Of a stretch of 64,000 nucleotides of DNA, positions 50,248 through 60,564 are shown in pieces. Made by a program: the position numbers and the translations under genes. Where the stretch lies: NCBI GenBank assembly GCA_031761405.1, contig JASEVX010000001.1:201114356-201178355 (forward strand). Reading direction: 5' to 3'. Position 1 is the first letter of the stretch. Each line of letters begins with the position of its first letter. This stretch comes from Serripes groenlandicus. Its lineage: Eukaryota > Mollusca > Bivalvia > Cardiida > Cardiidae. Under the pieces are notes generated by a model. That model made no database searches, was not told the DNA's origin, and was given only the letters and a program-made list of their open reading frames with translations.

Positions 50248-50698
50248 GGGACCTGCAAAAACCAGTCGGCCTCTCCAATGTCTGCTATCTTATCATACAA
50301 TATCATCAAAAACAGACATAAACTTCGCTAGCAGGTATATAGATCTGATGGCGTCGTCTGAGATTGACCTTTGCGTCAGCCAATCGAAGTGTTGCTTGCC
50401 AAATTGTTCGGTGTAAAAAACAGGTAAGATAACCCATATAAGCAGTGATTGTAGAGTTATCCGATTATATAGCATGGACGTTTGTTGTATTGTGTGATTA
50501 CATTGAACATAAAAAAACGTGCACATGCTCAGGAGTATCTAAGTTTGTAAACGGTCAATAAGAGACGACCCTTAATGCGGTGCAGTCAGATGCAATATAT
50601 GTACAGCGAAGTATTAAATGGTTTAGCGGATTAAAATGATATTGCTATTCATTATAACAAACATCCTTGAAAACTCTGGAGCATGGTTAAAACTGTTT
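50248..50698. other. no recognisable feature
   Basis: Overlapping short frames on both strands; no domain recognised and no repeat noticed. Confidence 0.45.
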
Positions 50699-50905
50699 AC
50701 ACTTTCCCACATACAACAATTCTGCAGCAGACGACATTTGAAATATACTGACAAATACGTGAAAAATCTCTATAAATGAGAGTTTAGTTATTAAAAAGAG
50801 TTAAAAATATTGTGGCAAGATGAGAAATTGATCATCATGAGGAATTTTTCCATTTGCGACAATGTTTTCAAAAGTCGTAGCGTCTGTATGCGGTAAAGGA
50901 TTTAA
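50699..50905 (-). mobile_element. TTAA-230 MITE, right inner repeat deleted
   Basis: TTTACACTTTCCCACATACA, CTGCAGCAGACGACATTTG, TTGTGGCAAGATGAGAAATT; AAAGTCGTAGCGTCTGTATG shows the loss of the CTGCTGCAG arm. End GGTAAAGGATTTAA. Confidence 0.72.
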
Positions 50906-51172
50906 CAAGTAAGCAATTTGAGAAAAGTTACAAAGGATGGTTTTCTGCGATGTGTTGACCATTTAGGAGTTACTGGCAAAACACTTTTCGCCTGCAGACT
51001 CAATCATCAGATGAGGCCTTTTGATGCATTTGCATCAGACAGCTTTTGAAAACATTCTGGCAAAAGGAGAAATTCTGAGCAATTTCTCCTTTTGACACAA
51101 TTTAAATGTTTTCATCTTAATTCAATAATTATGTTATCAATTAAAGAGATTATTGATGCTTTTCACTATATA

Positions 51173-52157
51173 TACTAGGGTCAGTCGTCCCAAACTAATT
51201 TCTTATAAAATACGCATTTTTTATTAAATCGTATTAATACTTGGAAATATTAAAATATGATGTTTTATAGTCATGTATTATAAGAAATCCTTTTTGCATC
51301 TAAATTCAATAATGCAATTTAAGTGGTACAGATTAGTTTGAAATCATACATATTAAGAACAAAATCTAGATGTATTATATCTCATCTTCAAAATTTGAGG
51401 TGTTTACGTCATGATTTTAGACATGTTGTCAGAATCCTATCTATTGAATACTGCCTGAAAGTTTTGACTTCATATCTGTCATAACAAAAATGGAATCGCA
51501 AGTTGATGATTGCTATACCCTTCATAAGGTGCAATCATTTAAACACCAACGCCATTTGGCACGCAGCAATGTTCGGTGATAAATTATTGCACAAATGCAG
51601 GAATAACTCCTACAGAGACTTTTATATTCATGAATGGGACCCGAATAGAAAGGTCAGCCGAATAATAGTGTTTGATTGGCATCGACGGTTCAAGGATGGC
51701 AAAGAAGAACTTGAAGACAGCTTTAAAGTCGGTCAACCAACATTTAGTGACAGAGATGTTCATGCTGTAACAAGCCATTTCACGTCATCCACGGCTTTGA
51801 GCCACAGAACCGTTCATAATTTGTTTTAAAATATGAACTGAACATGACAAAAAGTGTGTTCAATAAGTTGGTGGAGAGACACCGGAAAAGTGTTTATGCA
51901 GGTGGTGAATACCTTGAAAAGGCCTGAAGTTAGAATTAGACGTCGCATTAAAGTGTGTGTAAAAAAGTGCTACGTGCATTTGATGGTTATGTGAAACAAT
52001 GTCTTGTTATTTAATGGTATGCAGTTACTTTGCTGTCAAATTTGCTACATCACATCAGCAAATACCTAGCTTTCAGACCTTTGGTTTATTTTGGTTTTAA
52101 AACAAGTAGTATCAAAATGATATGCAGAGTCCGAGAACTTTATGACTGACCCTCGTA
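51173..52157 (+). mobile_element. mariner-type transposon, internally deleted (981 bp)
   Basis: Between TA dinucleotides at 51173-51174 and 52156-52157. Left end CTAGGGTCAGTC and, on the minus strand, right end CGAGGGTCAGTCATAAAGTT. Such CGAGGGTC termini with a TA duplication are typical of mariner elements (established). Inside are an N-terminal helix-turn-helix relic and a C-terminal tail of a transposase, without the catalytic D,D(34)D region between. It interrupts a TTAA-230 MITE, so it arrived after that MITE. Confidence 0.82.
51503..51927 (+). pseudogene. mariner transposase, N- and C-terminal remains
   Basis: The first part (51503-51829, 108 codons) contains RIIVFDWHRRFKDGKEELED, then SFKVGQPTFSDRD. 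The VFDWHRRFKDG-x-EELED-x-GQP pattern matches the second helix-turn-helix of mariner transposases, where a VxxWxxRFKxGRxxxEDxxRxGRP consensus is usual. A stop then follows, and in another phase (about 51856-51927) the frame ERHRKSVYAGGEYLEKA ends in TGA, like mariner C-termini of the GGEYxEK type. Mariner transposases are usually about 340 residues; here the middle, with all catalytic aspartates, is deleted. Non-functional. Family recognised by motif only. Confidence 0.72.
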
Positions 52158-52207
52158 TGTTCAAAGGTGTCTGCTGCCTATTTGTTTTATGTGGGAAAGA
52201 GGGGGAA

Positions 52208-52769
52208 TAACAAGTTCAAGTGAACTACACATAAAATAATATGGCAGATTCCATTAATTCATTTATGATTGTAGAACATACAAGTTTTGTTTATTTTTGG
52301 AGTTTATTACCCATTCCAGAATGCAATAACTCTTTCTAAATGTTCACAGACCAAAGAGGCACTTCTTATCTGTTTACTCTCATTGTCGGCATTAAACCTA
52401 TCAAAATGCTAAAAAAAAGTTCATAATATAAATAATCCTTTAAATACTGCAATCCTTTTAGAAGAAATTGAATCTAACTGATTTCAACAGACAAATATCA
52501 AAGCAATATCCGATCACAAAATTATATTATTTCATAATGACTGATAAATTTCCAATTTCATAATAACTTCTTAATCATCTTTAGGAATACAGGTGACTTA
52601 ATAAAAAAAGAATTTTACATTCTGAAATCAAAAGCATTTCTTTATTTGAATATCAACCCTTTGTTAAGTCCTTCACCTCTACATTAATACAGAAAACTAT
52701 TGACAGACCTTTACAGAATACAGTTTGAGAAAAGGAGAAAAATGCTTGAAAAATGTGTTTCCATATCTG
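52208..52769. other. no recognisable feature
   Basis: AT-rich spacer. Confidence 0.45.
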
Positions 52770-53075
52770 TGTTACATTATAGTTCTTACTCATTTTCCAT
52801 ATTTTGCATTTGTTTGCAACAGAATAAATTCTACAGCAGACAACTTCTAAACATTGTGGCAAAAGGAGTAAATTTCTCATTTCCGGAGTATCATGTTAAG
52901 AGTCACTGTTCATGGTAAGTAAAGGTAACAAAAATGTGCGGAGCCATAATCTTTTTAGGATAATAAAACACTGTCCTGTATTCTAGTATTGGTGGTAGTT
53001 TCTCACCATGGCATTCAATACATTATGTTTTTAAAAGTCGCCCGCTTCATATTCGTTGTATGTGGGAAGGGGTTA
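52770..53075 (-). mobile_element. TTAA-230 MITE scraps
   Basis: CTACAGCAGACAACTTC and CATTGTGGCAAAAGGAG near 52830-52870; a right end AAAGTCGCCCGCTTCATATT with GTGGGAAGGGGTTAA at 53033-53074. Confidence 0.5.
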
Positions 53076-53159
53076 AAAGCAGAAGACTCTTACAGTATAT
53101 ATTATATCAGGTAAAATGACATTACCGCTAACATTTAAATACTCTTCCCACTTGAAAAC

Positions 53160-53320
53160 AAATTAAGAAATAAACTTGTAAATCGGACAATTGAATTAAA
53201 GAACTGTCGCCCACTTCAGATTCGTTGTTTGTGGGAAGGGGTTAAAAGCAGAAGACAAACATATAAATCGGACAATTGAATTAAAGAACTGTGACATGTA
53301 ATTTAGAGACTAAGTAAAAA
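53160..53320 (+). repeat. short direct duplications around a MITE end
   Basis: AAATCGGACAATTGAATTAA with AGAACTGT occurs near 53182 and 53269. CAGATTCGTTGTTTGTGGGA with AGGGGTTAAAAGCAGAAGAC near 53217 repeats the end at 53047-53092. Suggests local copying of a MITE terminus and flank. Confidence 0.6.
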
Positions 53321-53704
53321 AGCATATCAGGTAAAAAGTAAATTGCTTAATAATCAACCAATTGAAGCAGGTTCCTAAAAGTTGATCCTATAATAAATGG
53401 CAGAAAGAGTTAAGCATTGGGATAATAAAGTTTATAATAAACACAATTCTTTTGATGAAGTCAATGACTGTTCCTTTATGGCTGGATCTGTCCATTAAAG
53501 ACTTTAGGTACTTTGTTCCCAGGCTATAAACCATTTCTATGACAACAGTGTTTATAGCATAAAACATATAAAATATTTTCTCTATATAGCAGACTGTTGA
53601 TGCTTCCATAGCATCAGGAACAGGAAAAAACAGGAAAATTTAAAGGAACCCATTTTGTCACCTGCTTATGACAAAACACTGTATCGCTAAGTGTAAGCCA
53701 CTAT
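53321..53704. other. no recognisable feature
   Basis: Spacer; a 73-codon minus-strand frame has no recognised motif. Confidence 0.45.
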
Positions 53705-53880
53705 AACCCTTTCACAACAAATCTAAAGCAGACGGCTAAAATTAGAAATTGATCATCGTGAAAAAGTTTATTTTCAAAATTCAACTACTGTAGATGCGTT
53801 TTAAAGAATGCAACACAGGAGGCTGAAATTTCTCGATGAGGGCAATTTCTCCTTTTGTCATCTTGTAAACTACATTGTCT
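53705..53880 (-). mobile_element. TTAA-230 MITE, degenerate
   Basis: ATAACCCTTTCACAACAAAT, CTAAAGCAGACGGC, TTCAACTACTGTAGATGCG, GCAATTTCTCCTTTTGTCA. Confidence 0.5.
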
Positions 53881-53981
53881 CAGCAAGGGTCGTCAATGTT
53901 CTCAATGTTATACTACAATTTGTCACCATTTTGCTTTCGTTTTTCATCCAAAGATTCAGTACTTTGATTTTGTTGTTTCTC

Positions 53982-54551
53982 TTATGGCCCTATTCCACTA
54001 CGACCACGAATCCCACGAATCACCAAAAGTGGCTAAATTTTAGGATTCGGGAGGATTCGTGATATTTTGCAAATTTTCTGGTCTAATTCGTGACGATTCA
54101 TTTACGATACATATATTTGGTTCGGCTGGAGTCCCGCGAGAATTGACTACGATGTATAAGAATCTATTACGAATACTGCCCGGACGTTAGGAATCAGTTA
54201 CGACTACGCTAAGAACACACCGAATGCATGTACGAATCAGGTACGAATACATATTCTGTGGGATTACCTACGAATCGATTACGTTTCAGTTACAATGCCC
54301 AAGAACGCACTACGAAGTTGTTACGAATAAGCTACGATTTTTTTAATCGTGGAGTTCGGGGCCAAAACTTTGAACAGTTCAAAACTTTTGTCACGAATTC
54401 CCGATCGCTCAAGAATTGCAAGAACCGACTACGAATATATACGAATGAGTTAAGAACTTCGCGAAATGATTACGATCCATCTACGAATCCTAAAATTTAG
54501 CTATTTTTGGTGATTCGTGGGATTCGTGGTCGTAGTGGAATAGGGCCATTA
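53982..54551. mobile_element. Harbinger-like MITE with TACGAATC array (564 bp)
   Basis: Terminal inverted repeats of 65 bp (53985-54049 and 54484-54548) differing at two positions, beginning TGGCCCTATTCCACTACGAC. The target duplication is TTA (53982-53984, 54549-54551). A TTA/TAA duplication is typical of PIF/Harbinger elements (established); assignment is inference. The interior, about 54050-54480, is a dense degenerate array of TTACGAATC-like units (TACGAATCAGG, TACGAATACAT, TACGAATCGAT, TACGAATAAGC). A 90-codon frame through it has no recognised domain. Confidence 0.85.
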
Positions 54552-55229
54552 AGGACACAACCTGTTGTTTGTCAAGATATTTGACTGAATATTCTGGGAA
54601 CGTCCATCAAAAAAAATGATTATCATTTATACAGGGAGTCTGGCCTCTCTAATTGACAATAAATGGTAATATTGACTTTCTTTGTTAATCTTATGACAGA
54701 TGTTTGGAACGGAAAAACCCAAGGGTATACAAATGCCATAAGTTGTATTTCCTATGACTGGTTCCCTGGTTTTCTCTTGTCAAAACTACTTTCTCTAATT
54801 TCATTCCAGCTGTCAGTCCATCTCATTTCCATGACAACCTGATTGTGATGTCTTGATTTTAATTGCCATGCACATGAAATATGATAGAAAAAGGAAATGG
54901 AATTGACCAAAGACTGCATTTGGTTTCTGACTGAGATGGAACAACTTCTACATAAAAGTCACAGTAATAAAGATCTCGAAGATGTATCCTAGCTCACAGC
55001 AAATATCTATAGCTTATCTCGTGTTTCCCCTGAAATTAATTCTACAATCATTTGAGATTTTTGCTGGGAAAATCTCTGCAATCACACTCAGCATAAGCTG
55101 TATATATTACAGCTGCGTCAGGCGGTTTGGGGGTCTTATTGTATTTGCAAAAGTGAAGACATAGCAGTCTCAGAATCTTCGCTATTGCTTAAATATTAAA
55201 TATACATTAATGCATCTTTTTGAAAAAAA
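54552..55229. other. no recognisable feature
   Basis: About 680 bp without a repeat or coding signal that I can support. Confidence 0.45.
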
Positions 55230-55410
55230 GTTTAAGGCACTTTCCCACCTGCATACACATCTACAACAGACATCTTTCGAAAGGATAGTGGTAAAGACAG
55301 CAATTTCTTCTTTGAGCACAATTAATGTTTTCAAACTAAGATTCAATAATCATTCTTTTTCCATATTTTTATACCCAAGACAAAGTCATCTGCTGCAGAA
55401 GTAATGAGAC
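55230..55410 (+). mobile_element. TTAA-230 MITE, degenerate
   Basis: GCACTTTCCCACCTGCATAC, ATCTACAACAGACATC, CAATTTCTTCTTTGAGCACA, AAAGTCATCTGCTGCAGAAG. Right terminus lost. Confidence 0.6.
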
Positions 55411-55544
55411 CCCAAATCATCAGACGCGACTCATTTGTATATTATCTCTCCAAGGAATGCCATAAAAAGACAAAAACACCATGTGGGGGAGACTTTGCTT
55501 TTTGTATTTAGATTTTTTAATTTTATACTGAAACTTTTATTTCC
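55411..55544. other. short spacer
   Basis: Nothing recognised. Confidence 0.4.
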
Positions 55545-55825
55545 AGAAACCATAAAAAACTATTTATCCTGACACCAGCAAGCCAGTTATAATGCTAACC
55601 CAACAGTCCTGGAAAGCCATTACTAGCATGTAATAGGTAGCACTAGGACCCGGCCAGGGATCAAACCAGAGATCTCCGATACCCAAAGCAAGTGCTTTAC
55701 CACTACACCACCAAGGCAGTAGGAAAATAATGAAAATCTCTTAAATAAAAGCATAAATATTCAATAGTTTGTTTGTTTTGGGCTTTACACCTATTTCAAC
55801 AGCAAAGGTCATTATTGCTTTGGAC
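55545..55825 (-). mobile_element. SINE copies, one fairly complete
   Basis: Minus strand. Body TATTTATCCTGACACCAGC, CAGTTATAATGCTAACCC; a B-box-like GATCAAACCAGAGATCTCC; head near 55690-55725 (GTGCTTTACCACTACACCAC). A second tail, TTGTTTTGGGCTTTACACC, lies at 55775. Confidence 0.65.
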
Positions 55826-56764
55826 AGGAAAGATGATAACACCTTATATTTACATTGAGATAAAAAATATATAAGGTATGCAATCAGTACCACCACACCT
55901 ACAGGACCTCAAGAGTTGCATTGAAACCTATTTAGGGGCTCTTAAAAAATCGAACATACTTCAAGACATTTCAGAAAATAAAGTAATTCAGGAGAAATTG
56001 CTGTTAATTATAATTTTTCCTTTTCCACAATTCTTTCATGTGTGAAATGGTTAAACCTGGCTCACAAGCAATAGTACTCACCTCTAGAGATAATTTCTAA
56101 ATGTTCAAAGTGAAGGATTGCTACTGACAAAAAGCATCAACACCATTGGAAAGGTTTCAAAACAAACAAAAAACTCATTCTTTTTTATATCAAATTACTT
56201 TGAAAAGAAAGAAACATTAAAATAAAGGAAACAGCAGGAGTCGTGTGCCCATTACAACGAAAACACAACACCCCAAAAAGGAACTACAGTGAAACTCCAT
56301 CTTAATTTGTTTTCATGACAACATGTATGCACAGTTTCTCATTAAGGTAATTATTATACCTGCCTGTAAGATTAAAGGTGCATGCAACATTTATTCCTGC
56401 ATGTTAAACAGTGACCCACCCCTCTGGTGAGACTGCAGCAGCTGCACAGTTGCACCCTAGTTTTTACTGTTCACATATAAAAAAGACAGGGATCACATTG
56501 GCCTGACATCATGCCACCCAAAGGAATTGAGTTGTGATGTTTACTTTGTTCATTAAGGCGGTCATTTCCCCTTACAAACTACTTCAAAGGGACCCATTAA
56601 AATTCAATCAATCAAAATTAAATTGGTGAAAAATTGTTATTTTTACAGGAAAGTGAATCTCACAGAACACAAGTCACATGACAAGTATGAATTAGCAGTC
56701 AATGGTCTCCTAGCCAAACACTCTTGGTGTTTTGCCATTGTTGGGAGGCCACATGGCTGTGTGT
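55826..56764. other. mostly unrecognised
   Basis: A weak MITE remnant near 55965-56055 (AGGAGAAATTGCTG, TCCTTTTCCACAATTC, GTGTGAAATGGTTAA). The remaining 700 bp shows no clear feature. Confidence 0.4.
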
Positions 56765-56972
56765 TTGTTTGAATGGATTTCAGTTATAATTATCACTGCA
56801 TTTCCTGAGAAAATTACCAGATACTAACTACTGCTGGTATATTTATCTTGTTACTAGCACACCAGCAGTAATGATCTTTGAGCAACGCTGAGCGCCACGC
56901 AGGAAGGTCACTTCTACCCACGTCTCTTGCTCTTGAGGCAGCCGTTCTAATCACTACACCACCATGGAATAT
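56765..56972 (-). mobile_element. SINE copy
   Basis: Minus strand: TTCAGTTATAATTATCACTG, GCATTTCCTGAGAAAATTAC, ACTACTGCTGGTATATTTAT, CTGAGCGCCACG, and head TTCTAATCACTACACCACCA. Same family as 59405-59650. Confidence 0.65.
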
Positions 56973-57197
56973 CCATGGAATTCATGGATGATGATTGACA
57001 GAGTTTGATCCTTTTTCACCTGCAGTCATAAAGAAACTACAATTTAGTTTTGACTCATGTGCCTGAACCTTTTAATTAGATTGCCAACATATCACACAAA
57101 TATTAGTAGTGAAATTCAAAGCCATGCAATTATTTCTTTTTTAATTTCATATGAAAACTCTTATCACAGCAATAATAACTGAATCATTTATACTTTA
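56973..57197. other. short spacer
   Basis: Nothing recognised. Confidence 0.4.
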
Positions 57198-57425
57198 TTA
57201 ACCCTTTCCCTCATAGACGCTTTCTGGCGCCTCTGCAGCAGACGGCTTTTTGAAAACATAGTGACAAAAGAAGAAATTGCACAAAACGTGCAATTTCTCC
57301 TTTTGCCACAATGTTTTCCACTTTTTGTCATAGGTTATCCATTCAATTATGGAGATTTTCTATGTTTTGACAAAATATGTTCAAAGTCGTCTGCTGCAGA
57401 ATTGTCGTATGAGGGAAAGGGTTAA
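57198..57425 (+). mobile_element. TTAA-230 MITE, full length
   Basis: 228 bp, TTAA both ends, GACGCTTTCTGGCGCCTCTG, central CACAAAACGTG hairpin, AATTGTCGTATGAGGG. Good consensus representative for the + orientation. Confidence 0.93.
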
Positions 57426-57610
57426 CGCTTTCCAACCTGCAGGACTGCATGGTGCATTTTGAAGATCCTGCTGCAGACACAAATTATTGTCAAATGGTAA
57501 AATTGCTTTCTCTTGAAAAATTTAACTAACATTTTTAGAAAATGTCCATATTTTCCCCTAGATGCCTTCAAAGTCGTCTGCTTCATTATTGTTGCATGTG
57601 GGGTAAGGGT
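57422..57610 (+). mobile_element. TTAA-230 MITE, degenerate, sharing a TTAA
   Basis: TTAACGCTTTCCAACCTGCA, ATCCTGCTGCAGACAC, AAAGTCGTCTGCTTCATTAT, TGTGGGGTAAGGGTTA. Confidence 0.65.
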
Positions 57611-57908
57611 TATCAAATATTAAATATTTCCCACATGCTACCAAGAAAGAAACATTATTCTTTTAGACTCCGCCTGATTTCAAGTTCAGGATTAGGACAA
57701 TAAACACACAAAAACCAGCCACAATTTCTTATTCAGAGAAGAAACAAGAAAACCTTTCATTACGACAATCGCCGTGGTAACATAACGCCATCAACTGTCA
57801 TCAAACTTTGAAAATAGATATATACTATTACAGCGAATCCATACTAATGAGACAGTTTTTGAATGAAAAATCCTTCTCCATTGAGTTTCAATTACCCTAA
57901 ACTACACA
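57611..57908. other. no recognisable feature
   Basis: Spacer. Confidence 0.45.
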
Positions 57909-58330
57909 GTTAACCTTTTCCCACATGCAGACACTTTCTGATGCCTATGCAGCAAATGGCTTTTGAAAACATAAATGGCTAAAGGAGAAAATGCCTATAA
58001 TGAGTAATTTCTCCTTTTGCCACAATGTATTTTGAATCATTTAAATAATTATACTTTCATTTATAGAGATATGTATTCCATATTTTGCCAAGATGTTTTC
58101 TAAGTAATCTTTTGCAAATTTTGAGAAGAGGTCAATAGTTTTCCTGATAGGCAATGTTTTAATTAGACAAAATATATCATCATTTGAATACCAAGTTGAA
58201 AACAATATAGTGGAGACTATATTTTCATTACTTTTTCAGCAATTTCTACTTTTCCCCCAATGTTTTTAAAATGTGTCCACTGCAGATGTGGCAAAAAACC
58301 ATCTGTATCAAAGGAAAGGATTTAACTGTG
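57909..58330. mobile_element. two degenerate TTAA-230 MITEs
   Basis: A plus copy 57909-58130 (TTAACCTTTTCCCACATGCA, ATGCAGCAAATGGCTTTTG, CTCCTTTTGCCACAATG, AATCTTTTGCAAATTTTG) and a minus right half 58195-58324 (AGCAATTTCTACTTTTCCCC, GTCCACTGCAGATGTGG, AAAGGAAAGGATTTAA). Confidence 0.6.
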
Positions 58331-58533
58331 AAAAAAAACCTGACAAAAATAACCACAACATGCCAAAATCCCACCAGGATGCAAAAAAACATAGATTCAT
58401 CATCATATCTGCAGTCAGATCTGAGACTCAACAATTTGCTTGAAGAATTATAACTTGGATATTTCAGAGTCATTAAAACACCAACAAGATCAACTGATCA
58501 GACTGTGTGGATGTACACAGTGATTTGATCGAG
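58331..58533. other. short spacer
   Basis: Frames on both strands, none recognised. Confidence 0.4.
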
Positions 58534-58753
58534 TTAACCCTTTCTCACATGCAGACGCTTTCTATAACCCTCTTCGGCAGATGACTTTAGAAAAACGTTA
58601 TGGCTAAAAGAGAAATTGCTCATGATGAGCAATTTACACCTATTGCCACAATGTTTTCAACTTTATTCAATAATTGTTCCTTCATTTATAGAGTTTCTTC
58701 ATTTTTGCCTAGATTTTATCAAAGTAGATTTGTTGTATGTGGGAAAGGGTTAA
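58534..58753 (+). mobile_element. TTAA-230 MITE, older copy
   Basis: TTAA both ends. TTAACCCTTTCTCACATGCA, TTCGGCAGATGACTTTAG, TTGCTCATGATGAGCAA. The right inner repeat is reduced to AAAGTAGATTTGTTG. Confidence 0.85.
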
Positions 58754-58888
58754 GTCACAGAGGGAATGAAAAGGGTGATTTTTTTCAGTGCCTCGTCTTA
58801 AATGGCTTCTTAACCATCAGGTGTTATAATTTTGGACTGTTATGGTTTCTTTTCATGGAGATCTACCATTTATTGCAATAGATAGGTT
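58754..58888. other. short spacer
   Basis: Nothing recognised. Confidence 0.4.
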
Positions 58889-59103
58889 ATTTAACACTTT
58901 CCCACATACAAGAATGACTTTAAAACATCTCAGCAGAATATTGGAAAATTTCTTTAGGAGAAAGTTTTATTACATGTATCGAGTTGAAAACCTTGTGACA
59001 AAAGGAGAAATTGCTCATAATTCTTGTTTTGCCGCAATGTTTTTAACAAATTGTCTGCTGAAGTGACATCAAAATGTGTTTACATGAGGGAAAGAGGCTA
59101 AAC
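58889..59103 (-). mobile_element. TTAA-230 MITE, left inner repeat deleted
   Basis: TTAACACTTTCCCACATACA runs straight to AGAATGACTTTAAAAC. Right: AATTGTCTGCTGAAGTGAC, ACATGAGGGAAAGAGGCTAA. Confidence 0.72.
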
Positions 59104-59186
59104 ATAGTTTGTTCCTAGAAATTGCTTTTGAATTTATAATAAATATAAAAGACACGCAAGGCTAAAATAATGATACATACTGTATA

Positions 59187-59260
59187 TTAACCCTTTCGCT
59201 CATACAACAATTCTGCAGCAGACGACTTTGAACATATTTTGTCAAAAAATAGAAAATTAA
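59187..59260 (-). mobile_element. TTAA-230 MITE, left end only
   Basis: TTAACCCTTTCGCTCATACA, CTGCAGCAGACGACTTTG, AAAAAATAGAAAATTAAT, then an abrupt change to unrelated sequence. A young end with the rest missing. Confidence 0.75.
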
Positions 59261-59344
59261 TATAACCATTGAAAATGAGAGCCTGTCCATGAGAAAAGGT
59301 ACAAGTTGGCTTTTCTGGGCAGGTTCAAATCAGCCTGTCCATCT

Positions 59345-59650
59345 GCTTAATCTTATCTGAATCTAGACAAGATAACTGAAGTTTCTTAGACAATTGATTG
59401 ATTGGTTGATGTTTCATGCCAATTTCAACAATTTTTCAGTTATATCACTGCGTTTCCTGGGTAAGTTACCAGTTCTGTTGGTCCAGTTATCCTCACTACA
59501 GCCAGTCGGTCGTAATGCTAACCACACAACCCTGAGCGCCAAGGAGGGCAGCCATTACTACCATTTTTAAAGTCGTCTCTGGTATGACCAGACCGGGGAT
59601 CAAATTGACGATCTCCCACACCGAGGCGGACGCTCTACTACTACAAAACT
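59345..59650 (-). mobile_element. SINE copy with upstream flank
   Basis: TTAATCTTATCTGAATCTAG then the SINE on the minus strand: TTTCAACAATTTTTCAG, CGTTTCCTGGGTAAGTTACC, TAATGCTAACC, CCTGAGCGCCAAGGAGGGCA, GGGGATCAAATTGACG, head near 59640. Provides the empty-site comparison for the MITE at 14840. Confidence 0.72.
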
Positions 59651-59705
59651 AAGACGATCCCTTCTTAGACAAGCTTATGTAAGTAATATGTGAAGATTGT
59701 AAACC

Positions 59706-59919
59706 TTAACCCTTTCCCTCATATAGACGTTTTCTGACGCCTCTACAGCAGACAGCTTTTTGAAAACATGGTGACAAAAGAAGAAATTGCTCAAATAGCA
59801 ATTTCTCCTTTTGCCACAATGTTTTCCACTTCCATGCAATTATAGAGATTTTTCTATTTTTTGAAAAAATATGTTCAAAGTCGTCTGCTGCAGAATTGTC
59901 GTATGAGGGAAAGGGTTAA
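59706..59919 (+). mobile_element. TTAA-230 MITE
   Basis: TTAA both ends, GCTCAAATAGCAA shortened central hairpin, and a deletion in CACTTCCATGCAATTATAG. Its right TTAA is also the start of the duplicated TTAATCTTATCTGAATC segment. Confidence 0.9.
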
Positions 59920-60308
59920 TCTTATCTGAATCTAGACAAGACAACTGAGGCTGAGTCTTAGACAATTGATTGGTGTTTCGTGCCGATTTCTACAGTTTTT
60001 CAGTTATATCACGGCGTTTCCTGCATATTTAGTTACCAGTTCTATTAATCCAGTTATCGTCACTACAGCCAGTCAGGCGTCGATGCTAACGATAAGTTAT
60101 AATTACTACTGGTCCATATATCCCAACACGAGCCAGTCAGTTGTAATGCTAACCCCGGAACCGTGAGGAGGGCAGTCATTTTTAAAGTCTTTGGTATGAC
60201 CTAACCAGGGATCAAACCCCCGAGCTCCCACACCCGAGGCACTCTACCACTAGCCATTTTACCAGTCTCCTGAGCTCCAAAGGCAGATGCTCTAACCACT
60301 ATACCACG
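59916..60308 (-). mobile_element. SINE copy, duplicated flank and internal duplication
   Basis: TTAATCTTATCTGAATCTAG repeats 59345. SINE tail TTTCTACAGTTTTTCAG, then two versions of the body (CAGTTATCGTCACTACAGCC, and TACTGGTCCATATATCCC with CCAGTCAGTTGTAATGC). Two head-like ends follow (GAGGCACTCTACCACTAGCC, GCTCTAACCACTATACCACG). Confidence 0.65.
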
Positions 60309-60541
60309 CATACGGTGAGTGTAGATCATGGATATGGTGAGTGTAGATCATGGATATGGTGAGTGTAGTTCATGGATATTGTGAGTGTAGATCATGGATA
60401 TGGTGAGTGTAGATCATGAATATGGTGAGTGTAGATCATGGATATGTTGAGTGTAGATCATGGATATGGTGAGTGTAGATCATGAATATGGTGAGTGTAG
60501 ATCATGGATATGTTGAGTGTAGATCATGGATATGGTGAGTG
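60309..60541. repeat. minisatellite, unit 22 bp
   Basis: ATATGGTGAGTGTAGATCAT plus GG repeats about ten times with occasional GTTGAG, TTCATGG and ATGAATATGG variants. Confidence 0.95.
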
Positions 60542-60564
60542 CACATTTTGATCAGACTGTGGGA

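Larger units (their letters stand above)
50990..52207 (+). mobile_element. TTAA-230 MITE split by a mariner element
   Basis: Left part: GCAGACTCAATCATCAG, GCATTTGCATCAGACAGC, CAAAAGGAGAAATTCTGAGC, TTTATTAAAGAGATTATTG-like sequence up to 51174. Right part from 52156: TATGTTCAAAGGTGTCTGCT, TTTATGTGGGAAAGAGGG. Confidence 0.72.

Noticed and set aside
54228..54500. 90-codon frame with repeated YESGTNTY/LRTSRNDY-type residues
   Set aside because: It is the reading of the degenerate TACGAATC array inside the Harbinger-like MITE.
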